Positions 50,582 through 62,637 of a stretch of DNA of 64,000 bases are shown here, piece after piece (position 1 is the first letter of the stretch; every line of letters begins with the position of its first letter). This DNA is from Thereva unica (Eukaryota; Arthropoda; Insecta; Diptera; Therevidae), in NCBI GenBank assembly GCA_949987705.1, contig OX465285.1:90715975-90779974 (forward strand). Direction: 5' to 3'. The notes under the pieces are model-generated. The model saw nothing but the letters and a program-made list of their open reading frames with translations. It did not search any database and was not told where the DNA came from. A program made the position numbers and the translations under genes.

Positions 50582-53500
50582 CTGAAATATAATATAGTTA
50601 AAAATAATCATGTAAATTTAAAACATTCTATGAAGAAATCCTACATAAGTTTCCTTGATGTCGGGATGTGCATTTAGAGTATCTTCAATCTCCTTTCGGA
50701 TAATATTTTCACCATTTCTTGTAATGGTTTCCCTTAGTCGTCCAACTATTTTTCCATGTCCACTTTCTTCCATAATAAACTCGTCTCTAAAATAAAATTA
50801 AAATAATTTGTATGGGTTTTAAAAATGTCAATACTCTACCCAGTCTTCAGCCATCCAGTACCTCCGATCCTTTCTTTAATATTCTCCTCATCCCCAAGCA
50901 TATTCATATATCCTCGAATACACAATTCTCCTGGTTGTCCAAATGGAACCACATTCCCCTCTGCATCGACAACCTTTGCTTCTATATGGTGCTGGATCTG
51001 CCCCACACTTTCTAGAACACGATCCTCAGTGTCCCCAATCAAGGATTGAAGAATCACCGCCGTTTTTTCTGTCATTCCAAAAACGTTTGTAACTTTTCTC
51101 AACCCAACTTTCTTAAGGACTTTTCTTAGTGTACTGGGAGGGCGTCCTGCTGCAGCTCCTATTTCGATGCTCTTAAGCGCAAATTTAAAATCATGACGCT
51201 TTTCCATCAAATCCTCGTACATAGTGGGCGTCCCGTGGATGACTGTGCACTTCTCGATCACAATAGCTTTCAAGGATGCTTCAGGTTTGAATCCAGGATC
51301 GGGAAGTACTAGCGTCGCACCATGGGACATACCAGCCATGATCGATATTGCAACTCCGAAAGCGTGGAATAGCGGAAGGTGGGTGCAAATCCTTTGTGCA
51401 GCTTCTACTTTGCTATCGTTCGTGCTGGTTACATTAGTGGTATAGTTTACAAGTTCATAATGACTCAAAATGGTCGGTCTCGGTTTCCCAGTGGTACCCG
51501 GCGTAAACTGAATATTGCATGGTGAATCTGGCTGAACAAGATCTAGATTACTTCGAATCGAACTCGCTTCTTCAGAGCTGGGAAGATCGAACAATTCTCT
51601 AAACGTAAAAGCACCAGGCAACGATTTTTTCGAGTCGATTATGACCGACTTAAGTGTAGGCGCTCGACTACTTTCCAACTTCCCCGGCTTAGACTGGCCA
51701 ATTTCTGGTGCGATTGATTCTAATATCTCATAATACCGCTGAGATCTGAAGACTTCCGGTGCAACAATCGCCTTAATTCCAACCTTATTGATGCAGTATT
51801 CAACCTCAGGAGCTTGTAAGACGGGATTGATACCAACCGAAATCAGTCCAGATCTTGCCGCTGCTAGTGTACTTAAGTAACATTGAATGTTGTTCGGTGC
51901 CCATATTCCTACAGTATCACCTTTTTTCAGTCCTAGCTTCATGAATGCTGCCGCAAGCGTATCTACTTTCTCTCTAACAGCTGCATATGTGTAACGTTGA
52001 TTCTCATGGCTTGAAACTATCGCTTCTCTGTCGCCGTATTTTTCGCATGTTAAGTCTAGATGTTGTCCGACGTTGCGATAAGCAAAGCAGTTGTGACTGG
52101 AGGGATTGTTGAAATTTGGTTGTCGGGAGGTAAGTTGAGTTGATAGGCTGTAAAAAATTGAGGCTTGTATTAATAGGAGTTTTAAAACTAAAACTAATTA
52201 TACTAAAATGTAAAGACCCCGTTGGGAAAGGAATATATATATAGAATTGATTCTAGTACTAAACTCAAATATCATAAAGCTCCAATTCCAGGACAGATTT
52301 CTAAAATATGATGGGAAAAAACTGTGCCATTCCTTAATCACTCTCGTTTGCAAATTATGGAGAAGCAAAAAGATGTCGCAAAGTGTTTTCGAGGTATGTA
52401 CGATTGTCCCAGTACTTACTTCAGCAGAATATTGAGGATACCTGAAAAAGAAAGGTCCGCTGGATCTAATGCTGTGCTTAACAAATTCAAACCTCCTATA
52501 TAAATTATATTAAGTGAACTTGGAAAACTGAAATGTTTAGTATCAACATTGCCTTCAAAAAAACAACTAATTAAATATATGTTTGGAAGAAAACCCACCC
52601 TGGTACCATGATGTTTTAATTATTATCAATATGAACGTGTGCTGTATGAAACAACAACTGCTGCGTTCATAGCTGCGTTCTTTTTACAAAGTGACCCAGA
52701 TCTAATTAAGCGAGCATAAAAGAACGAGAATTCTCTACAAAAAGATGGGCTTTTACAACTCATTTTAAGCCTATTTCTCGGACTTCTTCAACTCACTAAC
52801 GCAGTTTGGAGGGTCAGAAACGTCAAGCACTCAATTCGAAATGATGAGAAAAGCACACACACTCATTCTAGTACTCAATCCGAGTAGTAATGCTTACGCC
52901 GCTGCTAGAATTCAGGCGTGGAAATCGCGGTTGTCGCCAATCCGGTTTGCTTACTACAGAAAAAATACTGTAGTGGAAAGGCCCAATCGGAGTAGGTCGA
53001 CTCGTGTCTCGTAGTAAACAAAATTAAAATACGGCAATTTGACAGTTCTAGCTCGTAAATATCGGAGCACTCCACCGGACAGCGTTCCGAGTTAGCAATT
53101 GTTCAGTGCAGCCGGCTTCATATATGAGGCCTTTAGGGCGCCCATTTACAATAGGCCGTATCATCGATGAAGGCCATGTTTTACTCAGTCTGACTGAGGG
53201 ATTAGGACTTGAGGTATATGTCTGACAGGCCGTTGACTGCAGGTGATCTCATATAATATTACTCACCTAAAAACTAAGAGCATGTGTAAAACTCCAACTT
53301 CAAATAAGTTGGTAAAGGACTACAGATATACACTTTAAAGTCGACCAAACAAATATTGAAGAATAAAAAATTGTTTTCTTGCAATTCCGCAAACTTTATA
53401 AACAGAATGTATATAATTTGATGTGGACTTAGAACATTTTTCTTTAGAAGAAGATCAGCAAGATCCTTAATCCTGTTTTGAAAGTACAACTTGTTTGGTA

Positions 53501-56273
53501 ACATATTCATTTTAAAACTAAAAAAACATCATTAGAAAATTGATTACCATAATAAACCTAATTGATAAAGAATGTTTTGATAACCCAAAAAAAAAAACAT
53601 ATAAAGCACCTCGAAGAATTCCTCATAACCATTGACCCAGTGGATGACAAAAAAATATTTATTATTAAAGTTGTTCGTACTGGTTACATCCGGTTGCATC
53701 TAGGTAAATCGTAGTAAAAAACCGTGTAGGAACGTAGTAAAATTAATATTCATGAATAGCCATTATTTAAAAGTGAAATAAAAATATTCAAAATATCTAG
53801 GAATTAGTTATGAATGATAATAGCACTATACCTATAATCAAACAAACGAACGAACGATAAAATATGAAAGAAAGTGATACAATCATAGTTGATTATCAAA
53901 TATCTATAAGGATCTAATGTCACGTGACCTTTTATAAAAAAATACGGTTTGTTTCGTGATAAAAAAATCCTAAACAGTATTAAGAGCTTTTTGATAGCAT
54001 CTTACAATTTTGAATTACCAGCATCAACCCACCGTATTTTATAAAACAAATGAGGCAACGTGAATTATTACAGAATAAACGATAGGAAGACGCAAGGAAG
54101 AGTTTTTCGCTCTATTTCAAAGGATGACATCATTGTTTTGATGGGTGACTAAAACGAACAGATCGACCACAACGAAACCGGTCTTGAACGGAGAATTGGA
54201 AATCAAGGCCACTAGCAGCAAAGGTGAGCTTTTCGTTGACTTCTGAAGCTCCCACCAACTCACGGTAGGTGGATCTTACTTTTGTTACAAGAAGATACAC
54301 AAGGAGACCTGCTCATCGCCGCATGGTAGGATGAGAAACCAGATAGATCACATGGCTATCAGCCTCAGATGAAGAACTATTCTAGAGGATGTCAGGAGTT
54401 TTATGTGAGCAGATACTGGAAGTGACCATCATGTTATGGTAACAACTAGTCGCCTCAAAATCTCCGCAATCAGTAACGTCCAACGCCATGCCGTACCGTA
54501 GATGGTTTAACTTAGATCTTCTGCGGGTCAGTATTAAAAGGCGAGTTTGCTGGGAGGCTACAAAAAGCCTTGAGCCAACAAAGAGTTCCTGAAGAAAATC
54601 GGTTATGTCCAAAGAAACCAGCAACACTGGGTCTCGGATGCAGCCTGGTAAAAAATATAACGCAGGAGGGCCTTAAAAAATAACGTGAACTCTACAATCG
54701 AGCCGGACAACAACAAAGCACAGCCAATAAGAATCACTACTCATACCCCATCCAAGACAGTTACCAGTAGTTACCGCAATTCATGCAATGACCAATGGTG
54801 AAGTAACTGGAAAAGATGGAATCCTGCAAGATTTGTTGAAAGCCCTCAAGCCCCACACCAAATGCGCTACAGCCAATTCTGAAAAAAAAGAAGCATCGAA
54901 CACTGTTCCATATATGAAGTAGAAGCAGTAGAGTGAATGCTTAGAAGACAACAGAATGAATTCAAAAAGGGCCGCTTCTGCATAGATCTTGAGAATCATA
55001 TTGGAGCAGTCTACTGAATTACGATCCTCCTTTTACCTTGCTTTCGTGGACTATGAGAAATCGTTCGACTCGGTTAATAGGAGCTTTACATCATGGCGAT
55101 CTCTACGGGAACTGCCGAACAAAATATAAGAATTGATAAAAGCTCTATACAGCAATTCCAAATGCAAAGTTCTCCATAACAGAAAATTATCCGACAGCTT
55201 TCAGTTGAACTTAGGAGTACCACAAGGGTGTTTACTTTCCCCTTTACTCTTTCTTATAGTAATAAATAACAGAATAAATGGGATCCTTGTCTGCGCCGTG
55301 TGGCATACAATGGAGTTTGCTAGACTGCCTAAAGGATCTCGACTACACGGACGATATCTGTTTGCTGACCCACAGACACCAGGATATCAAAAACATTTTA
55401 AACAATTTGGCAACAGAAAGTAGTTCAGCAGGCTTAAAGCTAAATCCGAAATTACGTCTATATATCGTAGTAATTTTTGTTAGAAAATTGTACAAGATAA
55501 TCCTGCAGATATTTCCTGATTTTTCTTTCTTGCATTATATCTAGAGATAAATTTTTGAGACGGCAACCCCGAAAGTTGAATGATCACTTATTTTAATCAA
55601 ATTATAACTATCTAAAAAATTGTTTTCGTGCACCAAATCAAACACCGAAATATTTCGATTAATGAATGCACGTCATGGTCTACCAATTTTAAAATACTCA
55701 TTTCTTCAACCTTGAATATTTTAACAAATGCACAAAATGAAGAAGTGTGCAAAAGCTTTAAAATATTAAGATGTATTCAAATTACTCCAAAATCCGCTTG
55801 AAATCAGCATAAGCTCGTTTAACCCAACAAATTGCTTTGTGAATGGAACGAACCTTCATCGCAAATATTCCATTAATTAATTTAATTATTCTAGGTACTT
55901 AAATTTTACTTTTACTTAATTTAATGAAGAAAAAATAGCTACAATTTGTGACAATCTCCGCATTTGACTAACAAATTAGTCCAAAATTTAATGTAACTAA
56001 ATTATAAGATTACACTTTTTGTTAATTTCGTTTTGTACTTTATTTAAATCAGTTATTATAAATGGATACGAATTTGTATTAAATTTTTCAAAAATAGACA
56101 CCACTCAATACAAAAGACACTTTCAAATTTAATACATTATTAACATATTTATAAATAAAATTAATTAATTAATAAAAAAAGCAACAAATTTATTTTTACC
56201 TCTGCACATTCCCAAATCTAGTTTTTGCAACTATCTCCGACAATTTGAAATTGACCAATCTAATGTTCTGCAT
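50348..56273 (-). CDS. ACSF2-like: ACSF2-type acyl-CoA synthetase paralogue lacking the catalytic lysine (4 exons)
   Basis: A tandem paralogue of the gene at 43201-46231 in the same orientation. Exons 56273-56200, 52147-50840, 50786-50645 and 50581-50348 join in phases 2, 2 and 0 to an open 585-residue protein. Exons 3 and 4 have exactly the lengths of the paralogue (142 and 234 nt). The adenylation domain is clearly homologous (GLKKGDTVGIWAPNNIQ, EYCINKVG.KAIVAPE). However, the P-loop reads FTPGTTGKPR (239-248), A5 reads VFGMTEKTA, A8 reads GRLRETITRNGENIIR (476-491), and the A10 motif reads PKITTGE, with Glu569 replacing the lysine needed for adenylation. The intact frame and splice sites suggest it is still expressed and maintained, probably as a weak or non-catalytic form. 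Recent inactivation is the alternative. Intron 1 (4.05 kb) contains a LINE. Confidence 0.85.
50645..50786 (-). CDS. ACSF2-like: ACSF2-like exon 3
   Basis: The exon encodes DEFIMEESGHGKIVGRLRET and ITRNGENIIRKEIEDTLN and ends KETY before GTAGGA. The acceptor is TTATTTTAG. It is 142 nt, the same as in the paralogue. RGGENIFP of the paralogue has become RNGENIIR. Confidence 0.9.
50840..52147 (-). CDS. ACSF2-like: ACSF2-like exon 2 (main adenylation domain)
   Basis: This 1,308-nt exon is open from the acceptor TTTTTTACAG, through LSTQLTSRQPNFNNPSS and YGDREAIVSSHENQRYTYAA, to ACT GG before GTAGAG. The first internal Met (51942) is not the start, because homology to the paralogue extends 70 residues upstream of it. 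Confidence 0.92.
52148..54099. other. ACSF2-like intron 1, left part
   Basis: AT-rich sequence with no gene. Some repeated CAAACGAACGAACGA-like sequence occurs near 53841-53856. Short frames show no motifs. Confidence 0.4.
54100..55480 (+). mobile_element. LINE remnant (endonuclease and RT)
   Basis: The plus strand encodes degraded endonuclease (IDHNETGLERRIGNQG-like) near 54150. From 55045 it encodes FDSVNRSFTSW-type sequence and then ELIKALYSNSKCKVLHNRKL, LNLGVPQGCLLSPLLFLIVI (RT block 4), WSLLDCLKDLDYTDDICLLT (YTDD for YADD) and SSAGLKLNPK. It lies in intron 1 of the ACSF2-like gene, antisense to it. Confidence 0.8.
55481..56199. other. ACSF2-like intron 1, right part
   Basis: AT-rich, no features. 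The exon 1 donor GTAAAAAT is at 56199-56192. Confidence 0.45.
56200..56273 (-). CDS. ACSF2-like: ACSF2-like exon 1 (predicted presequence)
   Basis: ATG at 56273 opens MQNIRLVNFKLSEIVAKTRF and GNVQ plus two bases, ending CAGAG before GTAAAA. The split codon completes to Ser with exon 2, the same phase as in the paralogue. The peptide is basic and amphipathic. There is no sequence homology to confirm it, so it is supported by phase, length and composition only. Confidence 0.6.
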
Positions 56274-57229
56274 TTTTTTAAATTAATAAAAAATGTTAAA
56301 TACTTTTTTCCTTAACTTAGAAGAAGTCACAAGACTTGTTGAAAGAAGTATGAAGTCACAAGACTGAACAGACATATAACATAAAATTGAAAAAGAACTA
56401 GTAGCACAACCACTCTGAAGTCACTAGTTGCAGCTCTAATCACTAAAAATAATAAAGACGATATTTTCAAAATGCAGATCGATTGCGATCGATTTGATCT
56501 GTGCTGTTGAAAGTTCTGAACGAGACTGAATGGTTGAAGAATCAATTTGGGGAATATTGTTTCCGAAAATAAAAAAGGTTCTTGAAGAACAAAACTTGAT
56601 AAACGAGAACTTGGCGAATTGTTGGGTTAATATCGTAAAATTAACATTCTTATAATGTAGAAGTTAGATCACTCATTGTTAGTAGATCTTCTAGGGCAAT
56701 TTTACGTATCAATTCAAATTTTTTATTGAAAAACAAAGCTTAGAATAATATTAAGAAACAGTCAAGTGGTTCGTGTTGGTTATATATTGTATGTAATTAA
56801 TCGAACAACTTCAAAAAATTTGGCTTAAAGTAATTTATCATCAATGTGTTGCGTAAAGTCCTGCAAGAAGTTTGGCTTCCATTTCGACGATTTCCAACGA
56901 TTTTCGATTCCTAATACATGTCGTTCTAAGATCTTTTTCGACATTATCCGTACAGAGTTTGGGCCTTCCATATACGTATTCTTAGACAGCATCTTACTAA
57001 AGTGAGAAGAGAGAAACCATGTTTATCCTTAATTGCTTTAATATTTTGGTAAAATTCGAGGAACTAAACCGAAAGATCTACAGAGTCACGATTAGAGTCA
57101 TGCTCATCTACACTACTCTAGTGACTGGTCCAAGAGCTACTGAGCAACACTACAAAAGTTTGTGGTTATCCAGAAGCGGGGTAAGCGCACAGGGGGCCAG
57201 TCGGCATACATGAAGCTTAAGCTATTGGA
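56274..57229. other. Upstream of the ACSF2-like gene
   Basis: A possible promoter and 5' UTR region for the gene starting at 56273. No specific site can be assigned and no other gene is seen. Confidence 0.35.
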
Positions 57230-57890
57230 TCGAGTGACATATAGCAGCTTACTCCCAAGAGCCGAGAAAGAATAAGGCTTGACAATTTGGCTTCAGAAAG
57301 GCTAGATCGACAAGGAATGCTGTCATTGCGGTGACTAGCCTAGCAAAGTGCCGAAATGCATGTATATAAGGGTTGCAGAATCATAACAGTGAAAAATTCG
57401 TACAATACCGTGAAGTAAAGCAAGATTGTCCAGCGTTGAAAAAGGTGGATACGTCGAAGTATCTAGTACGAATTGTGATACAATTCCTTGTAGGTAGATC
57501 ACTGCAAGTCGAGTCAGACGACGAAGTAAAGGAACATAGAACAACTTGCCGAGACCTCTTTTAGACTGTTTTAGGCTCCCTCCTGTGAATAATGGCGTAC
57601 GATGAAGTACTGACGCTACGCTGCCGACGTCGCTATCCCTATGACTTCAAGGTTGCCGTAGTAGAAACACGACTCGACGATGGGATATGGGAGATAAAGA
57701 AAGGCTTGCAAAGGCTGGTATAATAGGTAGAGAGCATAACGGTGAAAGTAGGTGACTAGGCCATCCGTTCCCATTCCGCACTTAAAGTACATATCTGGAA
57801 GGGATGATTGACCGAAGACTCGAGTTATTTTCTATTTCGCTATCAGCGCAGTGCAGCACTCGCTAGGAAGCTGCCTAAAGGCCCCCATAC
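57230..57890 (+). mobile_element. R1/I-like LINE RT remnant
   Basis: The plus strand gives FGFRKARSTRNAVIAVTSLA (frameshifted), LVGRSLQVESDDEVKEHRTT CR and GSLL.IMAYDEVLTLRCRR, matching the YL..R.L.VE.DDG...... GVPQGSVLGP.LWNIMYD.VL.L..P region of R1-group reverse transcriptases. The FADD box is eroded. Confidence 0.65.
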
Positions 57891-57989
57891 AAGGTCAAAG
57901 TTGATGTACATAGAAGTGCGGATGTACAACGAAAACTATTGATTGCGAGCCGGTCGACCAATTAAAAAACGTTGCGTGCATGGGTTTTA

Positions 57990-58490
57990 TGAAAATTTAG
58001 ATGTACGTCCAATTTGATCGTGTATCTTCTTCTTTAAAGATTTTACAACCGATCCTGTCCTCTCACAACTATTCTCTCCACTGGTACAAATTCCTGATCT
58101 ACGGTTTCGCGTTGGGTCTCCCTCGCTATCGCACCCCATAGGTCTTACCGCAGAGAACTTTCCGACTGCCCACAGGAGCCTACCGAACTTTATTTTCTTT
58201 ACACCATCTACATATGTTGCGATAGTGCTCGTAGATCTCGTTATTGTAGAGTCTCCGGAATAGTGCTTCCTCACATAAAGGGCCAACAATCCTCCAAAGT
58301 ATTTTCCTCTTGAACACGGCTAAGAGGTTTGAGTGCTTTTTGCATCCGCGTTTCAGATGCATATGTGAGTACCGGTAAATATAGTGAGAGTTTTGACATT
58401 ATGGTTAGATGCTTGGATTTAAAGAGCCTTGCCCGATTATAACTGTTGTTGTTCTTCCAATGTGTCAATGTCGTCTGTATAAGCTAGTAA
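57990..58490 (-). mobile_element. RTE-like LINE 3' remnant
   Basis: Minus-strand translation gives LPVLTYASETRMQKALK, LYNNEIYEHYRNI (RYN.E.YE.Y..), then KKIKFGRLLWAVGKF (KK.KFGRLRWAGH). These are the same C-terminal blocks as in the RTE copies at 12743 and 47220, with frameshifts between them. Confidence 0.7.
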
Positions 58491-59654
58491 TCACTTTATC
58501 TTCTTAAAAAAATATTTAAATTGTAAATTCTCATTGATCTACATATTTAAATATTTATTTTTTTATCACCATATTAATTAATAATTTCCCCTTTCAAAAA
58601 AAACTCAAAATACTAAACCAAAAACCTCCTCTCCTTCCAAAAATGATCGATATAATTGTCAGATGATTGAACCAGGTAGAAAAAAATTCAACAATAACTT
58701 TAATCCATAGTATTACTCTTAATAAGCCCACAGATTTGGCGAAGACACCTAATTAGCATAGAAATAAGATTATCTCTGCCTTTTGATTAGGATTAAACTA
58801 TGTAGATTAATGAATAATGATTAATGACTAAGACTAAACGATGTTGCCTTCACCTGTAAGATACAATATCAACATGTCAACCTTGTTTTCATTCTAATGA
58901 GATTTTCTTCCTATTGAAATTATAACTACTGTTATGTCAAATGTTCTTTTATTGAAGATCTTGTATTTATAGATTAACATAGTAATAAAACACGACAGGT
59001 TAACAATAAAATTAGCATTTGGAGCGAAAAATCAAAGTTCAGGTAATAAATTTTTTTTTGGAGAAAAATGTTCATTGAGTTTTTTTTACTGCCTTTAAGA
59101 CACAAAAAGAAATATTTCTCATTCTTGTAAATTGTTTCTTTTGTAGTAATTACACAATAGTTTAAACAAATATTCATAAAATGTTTGTGTACAAATGCTT
59201 TACAATGAATCTTCATAGTTTTTTCTATAGAATAGGTTGCATAATTCTTTCGAATCAAGGAATAAATTCATTAAAACCATCATTATTTAAATTTAACGTC
59301 GTTTCTGCGTATGCCTCTATTATTTCTTTATCATTTTTATCATGTACTTACTTCAAAGTCGTGCCAAAGGCATTTTAAACATAAAGATTTTTGAATAATT
59401 AAATTTTTGGGTGAAATTGCCAGCGAAATACTAGAAGAGGTGTATATCCGCCATTGTATGGCTTTTGAATTTCACAAGGGTAGTATCGCAAGAGTTGCTC
59501 CCAAAAAGTTTTGAATGTGAATTGCTCTGGATAGGTTGTAGATATACTTAATGACATCATTAAATGCCACCGTTATTTTCCTCGCACATAACAAAATCCA
59601 ACTTGGGAAAGATAAGGCTGCCATACACAAAGTGACGTAGCATGACTACCCGGA
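58491..59654. other. AT-rich stretch, no recognisable feature
   Basis: Long A/T runs and short lysine- or phenylalanine-rich frames on both strands. I see no gene or repeat family. Confidence 0.45.
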
Positions 59655-59748
59655 GACAGACTATAGCACCCTTAATCCGGATTTTGACGTAAAAATGGAA
59701 TCTACGTCATTCTGACGTCATAATCCGGATTAAGTGTGCTAGTCTGTC
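59655..59748. repeat. 94-bp hairpin element
   Basis: GACAGACTATAGCACCCTTA then ATCCGGATT is mirrored by AATCCGGATTAAG and TGTGCTAGTCTGTC. TGACGT/ACGTCA blocks also pair inside. It is non-coding and of unknown class. Confidence 0.65.
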
Positions 59749-59856
59749 GTTAGCTAGCTTCATTCGTAATCCAAGATGTACACTGACCGAGCTAATCTTC
59801 AGCTACCTTAAGCTACTATAAATTTTACCTAGAGTCGAACGAGAGTCAGAGTCCAT

Positions 59857-61278
59857 TCATGAACACAGGTATTCGTTTACTCGCACAATACAGTCCTCGA
59901 TTAGCCCAATCGGATGAGTAAGATACAATTGGACATCTTCGGCATATAAGTGGAGAGCATAATTTCGTACAGCATTTGGTAGATCATTTATGTACAGGCT
60001 GAATAAAAGTGGCCCAAGAATTGAACCTTGAGGCACACCCAAATAAAGAGACGCAGCGGACGAGTAGTCATACCCCACTTTAACAACTTGGGATCTGCCA
60101 GTCAGAAAATTACTTATCAGCTTCACAGTCGAAGATAAAAAGTTAAAATCCCTATTAAGCTTACTAAGCAGCGTTTGATGATTTACCGAGTCAAGGCTTT
60201 GCTAAAGTCAAACAGAAGAGGCCGTGTTCGTAAATGCAAGTTGCTCAAATTTTGCATGTAGCATATCGTTCAGTATTGCAACTGAAAAAAGCCCAGCGTT
60301 CTGAAATGCAAGTACATTTGCAAATGATAGCAACCCATGCATGTATTTCAAAGTACTTGCTAGTTTGGATTCGCGAAGAAAAAAAACGAACTGTCAAATA
60401 AATTCATGTGGGCAGACAGTAGCTTTTTAAAAACTGTGAAATGCGTTCATTTAAGCAACCATGAATAATTCGCAAATGACTAATCTGACTAGCAAGCGAT
60501 TGCAAGGTTGCTGCATGCAAGCAAACAAACCTTGCATTTACGCACACGGCCAGAACTAATACAGCTAAGTAATCCTTATCATGCGCCTCGTAAATGTTCG
60601 GCGTAACTTTTAATAAGGCTGCCTCGTAGCTATGTTTCGGTCGGAAACCAGACTGCCATTTGGCTAATAAGGATAAAAGATTGTTTTGTTTGACATATTC
60701 CATTGTTTGGTTGTGCATAACTTCCCCAAAACTTTCGCAAAGAAGCAAAGTACACTGATAGAACGAAAATCACCAGGGTCACCAAGGGATAATTTTTTGG
60801 GTACAGGAACTACCAATGCCTTCTTCCACTCAGTCGAAAACTGGGGGAAGTCAAGCAAAAGTTGAAAAAAATGAGCTAGAGGACTCACAATAAAAGGCAC
60901 TAACAGTTTCAAGAGCTCGGATGTTAAAAGAGTCGAGTCCTGTGGCATTCGACTTGATAGAGTGTATAGCTGCAAGTATTTCAGAAGCCTCAGTGCATGT
61001 GAAACTAAACCCCACATCAGCCAGATCATTTGAATTTTGACACAGAATGTCAGAATGTTGAACGCTCCTATCCGCAAAGAAAAGAAGTTATTTAGCACAT
61101 TTGGGTCCATAACAATTTTGTTATCATCATTGTCATGTATTCCCAAAGTGCGGATATTCTTCCATAACTTTTTCGAAGACTGATTGGTATCCAACTTAGA
61201 GGCAAAAAACGCACTTTTAGCCGAGCGAATCATAGCTGTTATCCTATTGCGCACAGCTTTATATCTACTGTATATCAA
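59857..61278 (-). mobile_element. Jockey-like LINE remnant split by a TIR element
   Basis: The minus strand encodes KKLWKNIRTLGIHDND, FPQFSTEWKKALVVPVPK, WQSGFRPKHSYEAALLKV (RT block 2 region) and DYLAVLVL. After the interruption at 60220-60551 comes LFDFSKA, a one-base frameshift, then DSVNHQTLLSKLNRDF and YLGVPQGSILGPLLFSLYIN. The catalytic box reads YAEDVQLYL (YADD to YAED), so the element is dead. It belongs to the same group as the LINE at 39779-43147. Confidence 0.85.
60220..60551. repeat. TIR element (332 bp) inserted in the LINE RT domain
   Basis: GGCCGTGTTCGTAAATGCAA at 60220 is mirrored by TTGCATTTACGCACACGGCC ending at 60551 with one mismatch. It separates the RT blocks DYLAVLVL and LFDFSKA. 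ATGCAAG/CTTGCAT motifs recur inside. The target duplication is ambiguous (perhaps 3 bp), and there is no coding capacity. Confidence 0.75.
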
Positions 61279-61756
61279 TACTTACTTGCTCCTTCGGTAC
61301 TGATTTGTGAGGTAATCTCTCTCGACCATTGCACGATGGATGTTGGAATCCAAGAACACCCTCGCCGACGTACACAACATAGTTTTAGAGGGACATAACG
61401 ATCATATAAATTTAATAAAGTATTTGTTAAGTTTTGCACCTTGCCATCCAGAGTCCCATCTCACGTCACCAGAGTCCCATCTCACCACTACAGTCAGACT
61501 CCAAGGAATCTGCAGGAGATAAAACCATTCATCCGCTCTGGAACCGGCTTTCAGAGCTTTTACATTAAAATCACCACAAACAAACGGATGAATTCAAAAA
61601 TTCAATACTACCGCAACACTGCAGAATTCAGCTACAGACTTCTATTTGCTAAATCCTGCAGTGCTGAATTTTGAACACCTCATTCTTCCAAACTGCAGAG
61701 GATTCGTAAACCTGAAAAAACAGAGCCTGAAAAGCATGAAAGGGAAGCGGAAATTA
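61279..61756. other. No gene; short tandem duplication
   Basis: CCAGAGTCCCATCTCAC occurs twice in tandem near 61447-61483. A 77-codon frame through it (61441-61674) has no known motif. Confidence 0.4.
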
Positions 61757-62222
61757 TTTTTTTTTTTTATGTGAAAGACTAGAGTCACAGGAAACGCCCT
61801 TTATACTGTGTCGACAACCTATTTTCTTCATATAGAGTGCAATGTCGAACAGCAGCTCTAGTCGGGGAAGAAAGGAACTGTCACAACCTACCCGCGATAT
61901 TTTTAGTCCACCTACTTCCAACCATTACTGTCACGACTTTGACATCGGGGCATCGAGAAACAACTCGCTGGAGTGTTATGCCTCCTGAAACGAGTTGAAT
62001 CTCATCAACCAACCGATGACATACGCTTTTTGGTGAAGCGGGGAAGGGCTAAGGAAGGCTATGACAGGAGGGATCAGGAATGTAAAGAGGGAAGAAGAAA
62101 GAAGGAAAGTTATGTGAGTGGGAAAGTAGAAAAGGCGAAGGACCGTGGGGCTGGCCGGGATTCGAACCCGGGACCTCTGGGATAGTAGCCAGGCGCCTTA
62201 CTCCGTAGGCTACCGAGGCCCC
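61757..62222 (-). mobile_element. tRNA-derived SINE (copy 2, inverted)
   Basis: Read on the minus strand from 62222: a tRNA-like head with GTAGCCTACGGAGTAAGGC (A-box region) and GGTTCGAATCCC (B box). The same body as copy 1 at 18850 follows, ending in an A-run (T-run on the plus strand at 61758-61770). It is not a functional tRNA, because the head runs straight into the SINE body. Confidence 0.85.
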
Positions 62223-62531
62223 CCAAGTATGAAAATATCAAGGATCAAAATGCTGGCCTGCACTTCTACCAATTCCTAAAACAAATCGCGAAGAACATGT
62301 ACTGTATGAGCTCGACCGCAGAACAATTCAAGACCGTCAAGGCTCAACCAGAGCCAATTCATTCCGCCCGTTTTTAAAAGTTAGAAATTTGACATGAGTG
62401 AAAAGGATTCAGATGAATTAAATTGGGAATATGGGTTTACATTTTGTTAGTAATGAAAGAGATATTCATAATTTTCCTGTTAAAATAACGATTGCCGAGA
62501 TATTTCCGAAATATCGCTAGGGATCTTTGAA

Positions 62532-62637
62532 CCTGGAGCGATAGCACGTAAGTTGTTTCAATCGACCTCTTCATACAAAAAATTTCAGCAACACTTGAAT
62601 TTTGTATTGAAATGACTAACGTGCCACCACCCCTAGG
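62532..62637. repeat. Hairpin MITE, copy 2
   Basis: ATAGCACGTAAGTTGTTTCA then ATCGACCTCT at the left matches the element at 35196. The right end TGAAATGACTAACGTGCCAC mirrors it imperfectly. Copy 2 is slightly longer and more diverged in its right arm. Confidence 0.65.
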
